Shown here piece by piece: positions 19,701-27,915 of a DNA stretch of 35,822 nucleotides; the stretch's first letter is position 1, and each line of letters begins with the position of its first letter. The translations under genes and the position numbers were made by a program. The notes below the pieces were generated by a model, which worked only from the letters and a program-made list of their open reading frames with translations, searched no databases and was not told where the DNA came from. Source of the DNA: Nocardioidaceae bacterium (GTDB taxonomy: Bacteria > Actinomycetota > Actinomycetes > Propionibacteriales > Nocardioidaceae); NCBI GenBank assembly GCA_013696015.1, contig JACCZI010000151.1, positions 1 to 35,822 of the forward strand. The letters are read 5' to 3'.

Positions 19701-21209
19701 TCACCGGTCATCGGGCTGGTTGCCGCGTAGCTTGAACGCGGCAACCAGCCGGTCTCGCATGTCCTGACTGGCCAACACGAGTACCTCGTCGCCCGCGAGC
19801 AGCTGAGTGTCACCCCGGACACGCAACAGTTGCGCTTGCCGGAACACGAAGCTGACCCATACGTCGTCGGAGAGGTCGGCCACGTCGGCGATCGGCGCTC
19901 CGTCGGCCGGTGAGCCGGCCTCGACCGTGAAACGGTGAACGCTGTCCGGCTCGTCGCGCACCCGCACGCTGAGATCCCACGGCTCCGGCTCGGTGATACG
20001 CATCGGAATACGCAGTAGCCGCGCGGCGGCGGTGATGCTGCTGCCCTGCACCAACACCGAGAACACCACGGCCACCACGACGACGCCGTACCAGCGCTCA
20101 CCGTCTGGTATCTGACCCAGCAAAAAGCTCCCGAGCAGCAGCGGAACCGCTCCCTTCAGTCCCGCCCACAGCACGAACCCGCGTTCTCGGCTGGAGAGGT
20201 CGAAGGGCAGCAGACACACGCCGATGAGGACTGGGCGCACGACGAAGGCGAGTGTCGCTCCGATGAGCAGGCCCGGTGCCCACACGTCGGTGCGGCTGAG
20301 GGTGGCGAGGTCGATGGTCAACCCGAGGGCCAAGAAGGCCACGATCTCTCCGAGACTTGCCAGGGCGGAGTGGAAGCGCTCGATCTCACCTTTGTACGGC
20401 GCTCGGGCGTCGCCGAGCAGCAGCCCGGCGACGAACACGGCCAGGAAGCCCGAGCCGGACAGGACGGTCGCCGCGCCGAAGACGACCAGACCTCCCGAAA
20501 GCGTACGCAGCGGATACAGTCCTTCGCTGGGCAGTGCGACGCGTCGCATGAATGCGAGCAGTGCCCGTCCGCCGAGCAGTCCGACAGCGCCTCCGACCGC
20601 CATCTGCAGAGCGAAGTCGCCGGCAACGCCGGACAGTGCGCCGGCGCTCACGCCACCAGCGCTGAGCAGCCCCACCATGAGCGCGATCCCGACAGGGTCG
20701 TTCACGCCAGACTCGCCCTCGAGGATGGTGCCGCTGCGACCGGCCGGCTCGCGTTGACCGAGCACCGAGAAGACCACTGCCGGATCGGTGGGTGCAATGG
20801 CGGTGCCGACGAGCAGTGCGACCCACCAGTCCAAGCCGAGGGCGACGTGGGCCAGCACGGCGAGGGCCAGCGTCGTGAGGAACGTCCCGACGACGCCGAC
20901 GGCGACCACCGGTCCCAACGCGCTCCGCATCCGCGGCCAGCCGATGCGCATGCCGCCGTCGAAGAGGATCACCGCAAGGGCAACGGTCACGAGGCGCTCG
21001 ATCGAGCGGTGGGGCACATCGTCCAGCGCGGAGATTAGGTGTGCGCCGAGCGCGGCGGCGACCAGGAACAGGAGAGGGGTCGGCACCCTCACGCGTTCGC
21101 TGAGCCGGTTGGAGAGGACCGCCAGCAAGCCGATCGCGGCGGCGAGAAGGACGAGACCACCGAACGTGGGCAGATCGCTCGTCGACAGGTCGGGTCCGGC
21201 CGATGGCAT
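19701..21209 (-). CDS. Potassium/proton (CPA family) antiporter with TrkA-C-like domain
   Basis: Multiple TMs, LVGTAIAPTDPAVVFSVLGQRE, ILEGESGVNDPVGIALMVGLL, C-terminal cytosolic domain DTQLLAGDEVLVLA. Confidence 0.9.
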   Translation of the reverse strand: MPSAGPDLSTSDLPTFGGLVLLAAAIGLLAVLSNRLSERVRVPTPLLFLVAAALGAHLISALDDVPHRSIERLVTVALAVILFDGGMRIGWPRMRSALGPVVAVGVVGTFLTTLALAVLAHVALGLDWWVALLVGTAIAPTDPAVVFSVLGQREPAGRSGTILEGESGVNDPVGIALMVGLLSAGGVSAGALSGVAGDFALQMAVGGAVGLLGGRALLAFMRRVALPSEGLYPLRTLSGGLVVFGAATVLSGSGFLAVFVAGLLLGDARAPYKGEIERFHSALASLGEIVAFLALGLTIDLATLSRTDVWAPGLLIGATLAFVVRPVLIGVCLLPFDLSSRERGFVLWAGLKGAVPLLLGSFLLGQIPDGERWYGVVVVAVVFSVLVQGSSITAAARLLRIPMRITEPEPWDLSVRVRDEPDSVHRFTVEAGSPADGAPIADVADLSDDVWVSFVFRQAQLLRVRGDTQLLAGDEVLVLASQDMRDRLVAAFKLRGNQPDDR

Positions 21210-21254
21210 CCCGCAACGCTACCGGTGATGTTGTCTGCAGCGCATGGCTGAGCC

Positions 21255-23258
21255 TTAGGTGTCGGGAGGCCCCAAGGCCATCAGCGGTGCGACGGACCGG
21301 ATGCGGTGCAGCGCAAAACTTCGAGTGCGGTCGGAGCGGTGGTCGTGCCCGGTCAACCAGCCTGCGTCGACGGTCAGGGGATCGACAACTCGCTCGCTGA
21401 GCGTCCCGGCCCGGTCCACGTACGAGAGCCACACGCTGGTCGCGTTCTGCGCCGCCTCTCGCAGCACCGCCAACGTGTCGAGCGCCGTGGCCCGGCCGGT
21501 CCTCGGCCCGGGTCGGAGTGCTGCCGCCTCGTCGCCGGCCCGCACGGCCGCAACCACCGACCTTGCCTCCTCCGCCGTAAGAGACAACCGTGGCGGTTGC
21601 GGGAGTCCTCCCGACGCGCGGACAAGACGGCGAGGCGGTGACGTCCGGTGCGGCGACCCGTCCGGCACCTCTGCGACGGGAGAGTGGCCGCGATCGCGAA
21701 GTCGCTCCAGCACCACATCCGACGTAGCGCGCGCCACGAGCACGGTGGGGGCGACGCGCTGCAGCTGCAGGCCGGCCAGGGCGCGATCGGCAACAAGGGC
21801 GTCGATCTCGGCGACGTCGTCGCTGCGCAGGTAAACCCGGGTACTCCCCACGCGTAGCCGCCCGTGCCGCCTGGCCACGTCGTCGACGAGGTAGGTCAGC
21901 GGCTGCGGCACCGGTGTCGACGAGTGAGCCGCAAGAAAAGCGTGCACCTGGTCGGCCGGCCAGCCGGCGTCGAAGGCGCGGCGCAGCGAGCTCGCCGAGA
22001 AGCGGTAGACGGTGGCGCCGCCACGGGACTCCACGTCGGCCAGCAACGCCAGCGCCAGCGCCAGGTCGCGTTGCAGCGGCCCGGGCGCCACCGCCGTCAG
22101 GTCGGCCTGCAGCAGGACGGTGGCGACCGGACGCGGCAACAATGGCTCGAGTGCGGGGGCCGGGTCGCGCCCGAGCAGCAGGTCAGCGCCGGCCGTTGCC
22201 ATGACTCCGAGTCCGGTGACGCCGAGCCACCGGGCTTCAGTGAGCGTACGTCGCACCAGGGGGTCCCGCAGCGGTGTCCGCCGGGGCCGGTGCCAGGCCA
22301 CCCACGCCACGACCGCATCTTCGGCCAACCGTTGCGGTCGGGCGGATGCAAGCGCCCGCATGGTCAGGGCGCGAACGGCGCCTGCCGATGGGTTCTCGAG
22401 GCCAGGCGCCAGGGCGTTGGTGGGCCGACCGCGTTCGTCGCGCTCGGCCACGAGGGACATGGCACGGGCACTGCTCAGCCACCTTCCGGCCAGCTCCGCC
22501 CAGCGGTCGGCGACCGACCGGTCGGGCCAGCCGTGCGCCGCGGCGCTCGGGAGCCACACGTCGTCGCGGACGTCGCCGGCACGAGCGACCAGTCTAGTGA
22601 CGGCAGTGAGCTCGACGAGGAAGCCGGCCTGCTCCTCAGACACGTCGAGCCTGGCCCCGACTGCCCGGACGTCGCGGACGCCGACGCCCCCGCTCCGCAG
22701 CACGGCCGGTGGCTCGAGCGCCCAGGCATCGAGCACGGTCTCGACCTGGCGGACGACCTCGAACGCCGCGCCAGCGGCTGCGGCGTCCACCGCGGCGAGC
22801 TCGGCTCGCGGACCGGCCAGCGCCGGGACCTGCATCGAGTGCCCGACACTCTCACCGGAGTCGAGGGGACCCAGCACCTGGTGCACCGCTCGCGTCACGC
22901 GCAGGGATGAGCTCGGTCCCCACACGAGCGCCAGCTGCCCCAACGCGGTCACGGCGCGAGCAACGGCGTCCGGCTCGGCGGCGACGTCGTCCTGCACCAC
23001 CTCGATGGTGACGGGGTGGTCGCGACCCGTCATTGCAGAGAGCACCGCCAGGTGCAGGCAGTCCAGTGAGTCAACGACCCGGCGCACGGAAGCAGGGTCA
23101 CCTACCCGTGACGCCAGCTGGGTCATGTCCACCGGGATGGGGCGCGCCAGGTCTGGCCGGGCGATCAGCAGAGCACCCAGCGAGTCGTCGTCGCGGTCGC
23201 GCAGCGCAGCGGCGAGCGTTCGCGGTCCGGTACGCGATGCGGCGTCACCTTGAATCAT
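21255..23258 (-). CDS. Helicase-associated domain protein (XPB/Ssl2-like helicase C-terminal family) with WYL-like C-terminus
   Basis: N-terminal LAAALRDRDDDSLGALLIARPDLARPIPVDMTQLASRV; C-terminal VWLSYVDRAGTLSERVVDPLTVDAGWLTGHDHRSDRTRSFALHRIRSV resembles WYL. Confidence 0.8.
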   Translation of the reverse strand: MIQGDAASRTGPRTLAAALRDRDDDSLGALLIARPDLARPIPVDMTQLASRVGDPASVRRVVDSLDCLHLAVLSAMTGRDHPVTIEVVQDDVAAEPDAVARAVTALGQLALVWGPSSSLRVTRAVHQVLGPLDSGESVGHSMQVPALAGPRAELAAVDAAAAGAAFEVVRQVETVLDAWALEPPAVLRSGGVGVRDVRAVGARLDVSEEQAGFLVELTAVTRLVARAGDVRDDVWLPSAAAHGWPDRSVADRWAELAGRWLSSARAMSLVAERDERGRPTNALAPGLENPSAGAVRALTMRALASARPQRLAEDAVVAWVAWHRPRRTPLRDPLVRRTLTEARWLGVTGLGVMATAGADLLLGRDPAPALEPLLPRPVATVLLQADLTAVAPGPLQRDLALALALLADVESRGGATVYRFSASSLRRAFDAGWPADQVHAFLAAHSSTPVPQPLTYLVDDVARRHGRLRVGSTRVYLRSDDVAEIDALVADRALAGLQLQRVAPTVLVARATSDVVLERLRDRGHSPVAEVPDGSPHRTSPPRRLVRASGGLPQPPRLSLTAEEARSVVAAVRAGDEAAALRPGPRTGRATALDTLAVLREAAQNATSVWLSYVDRAGTLSERVVDPLTVDAGWLTGHDHRSDRTRSFALHRIRSVAPLMALGPPDT

Positions 23259-23300
23259 CACCGCCACGGTAATCTGCGTCGCGAATCGAGGGGGTCTGCG

Positions 23301-24251
23301 TTGGCGGTCATCGAGGCGCGCGGGTTGAGCAAGGCGTACGGCGGCAAGACGGCCGTGGTGGACCTGTCATTCCGGGTCGAGCCGGGCAGCGTCACGGGCT
23401 TCCTCGGGCCGAATGGCTCCGGTAAGTCAACCACGATGCGGCTGATGCTGGGGCTGGACAACGGCACCGGCACCACCACGTTCGACGGGCGGGAGTTCCG
23501 AGAGCTCGACGAGCCGATGCGCCAGGTCGGTGCGCTGCTCGAAGCCAAGCCGTTCCACCCCACCCGCAAGGCGCGCAACCACCTCCGGGTGCTGGCGGCC
23601 GCCAACGGCATCCCGGACTCACGGATCGACGACGTGCTGGAGCTGGTCGGTCTCACGTCGGTCAGCAGGGGCAAGCCCAAGAGTTTCTCCCTCGGCATGG
23701 GACAGCGCCTCGGCATCGCGGCAGCGCTCCTCGGCGATCCGCACACCCTGATCCTCGACGAGCCGTCGAATGGCCTGGACCCCCAGGGCATCAACTGGTT
23801 GCGCAAGCTGCTGCGACAGCTCGCGTCGGAGGGCCGTGCGATCTTCGTCTCCAGCCATCTGCTGTCCGAGATGGCGCTTCTCGCCGACCAGCTCGTGGTG
23901 ATCGGCCGTGGCCACCTGATCACCAGCGGCCCGGTCGCGGAGTTCGTCTCCTCCAGCACCCGCACCAGCGTCATCGTGCGCAGCCCCGACATGGACCGGC
24001 TGGCGCCGCTGCTGGCCGAGCGTGGCGGGTACGTCGTGACATCCCCGGACGCGTCGTACGCGGTGACCGGGCTCAGCCAGGAGCAGGTCGGCGACTCCGC
24101 CCACGAGGTCGGGGCCCGGCTGTACGAGCTTATGACTCGCTCCGCGACGCTGGAGGAGGCGTTCCTCGACGCCACCGGCCTCTCCGAGGAGTTCGTCGGC
24201 CACCCCCGCGACGGAGAACCGCACCTAGCACCGCCTTCGGGGCAGTCGTGA
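23301..24251 (+). CDS. ABC transporter ATP-binding protein
   Basis: LGPNGSGKSTTMRLMLGL (Walker A), SLGMGQRLGIAAALLGDPHTLILDEPSNGLDPQG (signature/Walker B). Confidence 0.96.
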   Translation: MAVIEARGLSKAYGGKTAVVDLSFRVEPGSVTGFLGPNGSGKSTTMRLMLGLDNGTGTTTFDGREFRELDEPMRQVGALLEAKPFHPTRKARNHLRVLAAANGIPDSRIDDVLELVGLTSVSRGKPKSFSLGMGQRLGIAAALLGDPHTLILDEPSNGLDPQGINWLRKLLRQLASEGRAIFVSSHLLSEMALLADQLVVIGRGHLITSGPVAEFVSSSTRTSVIVRSPDMDRLAPLLAERGGYVVTSPDASYAVTGLSQEQVGDSAHEVGARLYELMTRSATLEEAFLDATGLSEEFVGHPRDGEPHLAPPSGQS

Positions 24252-25054
24252 CCGCCGCGCTCCGCTACGAATGGCGACGGCTCTGGACGATTCGCTCGAC
24301 GTACTGGCTCATCGGCGCGACGCTGGTCGCCCAAGGCGTCTTCTGCTTCATCGCGGCCGCGAACTCCCCCTCGATCGGGTCGTTCTTCGACGCCGAGGAG
24401 GTGGTCAGCGCCATCGTGAGCCTCGGCGCCTCGTACGGTGTCTCGCCACTGTTCAGCGCCTACATCATCGGCCTGATCGGCGTCTTCAGCTTCGGCCACG
24501 AGTACCGCCACGGCATGATCCGAGCCACGCTCACTGCGTTGCCCAGCCGCACGGCAGTGTTCGTCGCCAAGGCGCTCACAACGGCTGTGCTTGCGGCGCT
24601 GCTGGCCCTCGCCTGCGCACTCATCGGGCTCGCAGCAGCGGCCCTGTACATCGACACCCGCGGAGCTCTGACCAGCGGGGCGGTCTGGGGCGTCATCGTC
24701 GGGCTCGTGCTCTTTACGACGCTGTTCGGACTCTGCGGGATGGCAACCGCGGCGTTGCTGCGCAACCAGACCGGCGCCGTTGCGGTGATGCTGCTGTTCC
24801 CCTCCGTCATCGAGGCAGTGGTGCGGTTGCTGCTGATCCTGGTGTCGCGGGGTGGCAACGACGCCAACATGCTCGCGCGCTTCCTGCCGTTCGACGCGGG
24901 ATCGCAGATGTTCGCCCGACCGGCGGCCGACGTGATCGCCGACGTGCTGGGGTACGACCCGTTCGGCGCCGTCGGGGGTGGCATCGTCCTCACCCTGTTC
25001 ACCTGCGTCCTGGTGGCAGCCGCGCTGGCTCTGTTCCTGCAACGCGATGCCTGA
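24248..25054 (+). CDS. ABC transporter permease (ABC-2 type)
   Basis: Six hydrophobic segments; directly coupled to the ATPase gene. Confidence 0.9.
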   Translation: MTAALRYEWRRLWTIRSTYWLIGATLVAQGVFCFIAAANSPSIGSFFDAEEVVSAIVSLGASYGVSPLFSAYIIGLIGVFSFGHEYRHGMIRATLTALPSRTAVFVAKALTTAVLAALLALACALIGLAAAALYIDTRGALTSGAVWGVIVGLVLFTTLFGLCGMATAALLRNQTGAVAVMLLFPSVIEAVVRLLLILVSRGGNDANMLARFLPFDAGSQMFARPAADVIADVLGYDPFGAVGGGIVLTLFTCVLVAAALALFLQRDA

Positions 25055-25460
25055 GCGACGTGAGGACGAGCCGGCTCCGGAGGTGTCGTACGCCCCGAAC
25101 CTCGACGACGGGCGGCCCGACCCAGGAGAGATTGTCTGGGCGTGGGTGCCGTACGAGGACGACCCGTCTCGCGGTAAGGACCGGCCGGTGCTCATCGTGG
25201 GCCGCGAGGACGACATGCTGCTCGGGCTGATGCTTACGAGCAAGGACCATGACCGCGACGCGGCGGACGAGGCGCGCTGGGGTCGCTTCTGGTTCGACAT
25301 CGGATCGGGCGACTGGGACGCCCGGCGCCGTCCCAGCGAGGTCCGCGTCGACGTGGTGCTGCGCCTCGACCCGGACCGAATGCGCCGCGAGGGTGCGGTG
25401 CTGGACCGGGCCACCTTCGACGCCGTGGTGGCCGAGGTCAGCCGGCGCGCTGGCGCTTGA
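25047..25460 (+). CDS. PemK/MazF-family-like protein
   Basis: DPGEIVWAWVPYEDDPSRGKDRPVLIVGREDDMLLGLMLTSKDHDRD resembles the PemK/MazF fold start; start codon inside the permease gene end. Confidence 0.65.
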   Translation: MPERREDEPAPEVSYAPNLDDGRPDPGEIVWAWVPYEDDPSRGKDRPVLIVGREDDMLLGLMLTSKDHDRDAADEARWGRFWFDIGSGDWDARRRPSEVRVDVVLRLDPDRMRREGAVLDRATFDAVVAEVSRRAGA

Positions 25461-25526
25461 GCCGCTTCACCGGCGGAGCCATGTGCATGCGTCAGAAGTC
25501 TCGGATGGTCGCAGCGGTTTGGGCGG

Positions 25527-26738
25527 TCAGCTGAAGCGTTCGAGTGCCAGCACCTGGAGCTCGCCGAGGCCGAAGCCGAGCACGGCACCGACGGTGATGA
25601 GCCGCCATTCGTCGGCCTGGAAGGCCGGTCGGATCAGCTGTTCGAACTCCTCGTCGGTGAGGTCGTCCATCTTGCGCACCAGAGTTGCCTTGATGTCGAG
25701 CGCCTCGGCCGTGTAGTCCTCGACGTACGCGAGCGTCTCGGGCAGCCGATCCATGACCCGGTCGGCGACGGCGGTCTTGATGTCCTGGAACCGCGAGGTC
25801 CCGACGGCCAGGACGACCAGCGGTCGGGCGACGCCGGTCTGTGCGTCGACGGCCCGCTGGACATGCCGCTGCACCAGAGCGAAGACCCGGTCGGCAAGCG
25901 GGCCGTGCAGCAGCGCCTCGAACAGGTGGTGCGGCGTGATGAGCTCGCGGGCGATCAACGCCGCATACTGCTCGGCGACATGGTCGCGACGGCGTAAGAA
26001 GAGGCCCTGCCACCGCACCAGGCCGAACCCTCGGGGACGCTTGGGATAGAAGATCAGCTTCAGTGCCAACCAGTCGGTGAACCACCCGGTGAAAGCGCCG
26101 AACAGTGGCAGGATCCACGGGTTGTGGGTCAGTGCCCACGCGATCGCCTGGATGCATCCGATAATGAAGCCGAACCAGATGCCCGACCGGGCGATGAAGC
26201 GGAACTCCTCGTCGCCTGCCTCGGCGAAGATCCGGTTGAGCAGGTGCTTGTCGCGCACCAGGTTGGTCACGACCATCGTCTTGAGGTCGAAGACTTGGTC
26301 CACGTCGGCGCGGATGTCGCGCAGCAGGTCGGCTATGACGTCGGGCGCCTCGGCCTGGATCCGCCGGATCAGCCGGAGGCGGGCGGCCTCCGGCAGGGAC
26401 TCCCACAGCCCCGGCTGGAACTCTGCCATCACCTCGCGGGTGATCTCGTCGACCACCGACAGCAACGGCCCTTGGAGCTCGGCGGCGACCTTGGTCGGGT
26501 CGAGGCGTTCGAGGATGTCACCCGGCCCGATCAGCCGGGTGGTGATCAGGTCGCAGGCGACCGCCGCCATCCGCGCGGCGCGCCGCGGGATCACACCCTG
26601 CCAGCCGAAGGGTCCCCAGCCGCGGTACTCGAGCGGCTCGAACATCATCTTGATCGCGGTCAGCTTGGTGAGGTAGCCCACCAGTGCCATGAACAGCGGC
26701 ATGGCGGCATAGACCCACCAGCCGTCGGGCAGCATCAT
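25527..26738 (-). CDS. DUF445 family membrane protein
   Basis: ALVGYLTKLTAIKMMFEPLEYRGWGPFGWQGVIPRRAARMA and GAFTGWFTDWLALKLIFYPKRPRGFGLVRWQGLFLRRR (duplicated DUF445 signature). Confidence 0.9.
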   Translation of the reverse strand: MMLPDGWWVYAAMPLFMALVGYLTKLTAIKMMFEPLEYRGWGPFGWQGVIPRRAARMAAVACDLITTRLIGPGDILERLDPTKVAAELQGPLLSVVDEITREVMAEFQPGLWESLPEAARLRLIRRIQAEAPDVIADLLRDIRADVDQVFDLKTMVVTNLVRDKHLLNRIFAEAGDEEFRFIARSGIWFGFIIGCIQAIAWALTHNPWILPLFGAFTGWFTDWLALKLIFYPKRPRGFGLVRWQGLFLRRRDHVAEQYAALIARELITPHHLFEALLHGPLADRVFALVQRHVQRAVDAQTGVARPLVVLAVGTSRFQDIKTAVADRVMDRLPETLAYVEDYTAEALDIKATLVRKMDDLTDEEFEQLIRPAFQADEWRLITVGAVLGFGLGELQVLALERFS

Positions 26739-26740
26739 CG

Positions 26741-27556
26741 TCAGGACTCGTGGGTGGTGTGCGTGCTGCGCAGCGGGCGCTGCGGCGTCGAGCAGCTTTC
26801 CCACAGGTCGTTGCCCAGCGTGCTCAGTCGCAGGCTGCGTCGCACGATCCGGCTGTGCGAGCCGGCGTCGATCTGGGCTCGGCGCACAACTGCCTCGGTG
26901 AGCAGGATCTCGTATCCGTCGGCGAGCGCGTACGACTCGGGGCCAACGCTGACCAGCTGCAGCTGTTGGAGGTGGGTGACATAGGCGGGCACCCAGTCGG
27001 GCAGCGACACTCCCGCCGCGCGGCCGACGCTGGAGGCGTTCTCGAGCACGACGGGACCGGTCATGCCGAGCGTGCCTCGGGTCGCGACACAGATGACCGG
27101 GTACTGAGTGCCGTCCGACAACGCCGCCAGGATTCGTGCCTCGTCGGGATGCAGCTGGCCCAGCAGCTGCATGAACCAGCGGGAGCGCGCCTGCTGCGCG
27201 GACTCCTCGATCGAGGTGGTCAGCAGCTGCGCCAGGAGCTGCCTCGGTGCGTCATCGTCGGCGCCGTAGCCGGCGGCCGGGTGCCCGACTGCCGCCGTTC
27301 CTGTGGCCGCGCTCATGCGGGTGCGCAGCTCGCGCCACACCAGGGTCTCGACCCGGGACAGCTCCCGCTCGGTGAAGTCGAGCGAGCTGGTCATCCCCGG
27401 TGTGCGTTTCAGCGCCGCCGACGCCAGGCCGAGCAGGGCACCGAACCGGGACGGCCGCGGTTCTGTCGACTCCGCCGGGAGCAGGGGAGGTCGGGGGGCG
27501 GCCTCGGGCTCGGTAGGCGGCGAAGCTGCGGGGTCGGCTGCGGGCTCGGTCGACAC
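26741..27556 (-). CDS. Abi-alpha (DUF4393)-like protein
   Basis: RSRWFMQLLGQLHPDEARILAALSDGTQYPVICVAT...YVTHLQQLQLVSVGPESYALADGYEILLTEAVVRRA; likely GTG start VSTEPAADP. Confidence 0.55.
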   Translation of the reverse strand: MSTEPAADPAASPPTEPEAAPRPPLLPAESTEPRPSRFGALLGLASAALKRTPGMTSSLDFTERELSRVETLVWRELRTRMSAATGTAAVGHPAAGYGADDDAPRQLLAQLLTTSIEESAQQARSRWFMQLLGQLHPDEARILAALSDGTQYPVICVATRGTLGMTGPVVLENASSVGRAAGVSLPDWVPAYVTHLQQLQLVSVGPESYALADGYEILLTEAVVRRAQIDAGSHSRIVRRSLRLSTLGNDLWESCSTPQRPLRSTHTTHES

Positions 27557-27588
27557 GGCCCGAGTATGGCTGATGCGATGGCTGATCC

Positions 27589-27608
27589 ACTCAGCGATTA
27601 CTCTGAGT
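27589..27608. promoter_or_regulatory. Inverted repeat, candidate operator in the divergent intergenic region
   Basis: ACTCAG-cgattact-CTGAGT, perfect 6-bp arms. Confidence 0.4.
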
Positions 27609-27702
27609 ACAGGTTCTAAAACAATCTGTGTCGAGCAGGTGACAGAATCAGGACCGGTCAGCCATACTGGGCTCACGTTGCTGCGTGTCACGGAGGGTGC
27701 TC

Positions 27703-27915
27703 ATGATGAAGCGCTTGGCTGCCATTGCCGCTGCCTCCGCGCTGGCCGGAGCGGCCTTCTTCGGGTCAGGCTCGGCCCCAGCATCCGCTGGCAACTCCTG
27801 GGAAGCACACCCCGGCACGGCGGTGCAGGCCGCTGGCAACTCGTGGGAGCTGCGCGGCAACTCGTGGGAGCTCCACGGTAATTCCTGGGAGCTCCACGGT
27901 AACTCCTGGGAGTGA
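27703..27915 (+). CDS. Secreted 70-aa preprotein with tandem GNSWE(LH/LR) repeats
   Basis: MMKRLAAIAAASALAGAAFFGSGSAPASA|GNSWEAHPGTAVQAAGNSWELRGNSWELHGNSWELHGNSWE; Sec signal with ASA cleavage site; SD-like GGAGGG 5-8 nt upstream of ATG 27703/27706. Confidence 0.85.
   Translation: MMKRLAAIAAASALAGAAFFGSGSAPASAGNSWEAHPGTAVQAAGNSWELRGNSWELHGNSWELHGNSWE
27835..27912 (+). repeat. In-frame 21-bp tandem repeat (GGC/T AAC/T TCG/C TGG GAG CTG/C CGC/CAC), 3 full units plus 15 nt
   Basis: Units start at 27835, 27856, 27877 and 27898 (partial); an isolated fifth GNSWE copy is at 27790-27804. Confidence 0.95.

Noticed and set aside
23258-25588. 776-aa minus-strand ORF opposite the ABC transporter genes
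   Set aside because: Antisense shadow ORF, Ser/Arg-rich translation typical of the complementary strand of high-GC genes.
27790-27912. CRISPR array
   Set aside because: Repeats are 21 bp, contiguous, in-frame and without spacers or cas genes.
27703-27915. Classical RiPP (lasso, lanthipeptide, cyanobactin) precursor interpretation of the GNSWE peptide
   Set aside because: It has a Sec signal peptide and no modifying enzyme (YcaO, radical SAM, LanM, lasso cyclase) lies in the window; kept as a secreted repeat peptide only.
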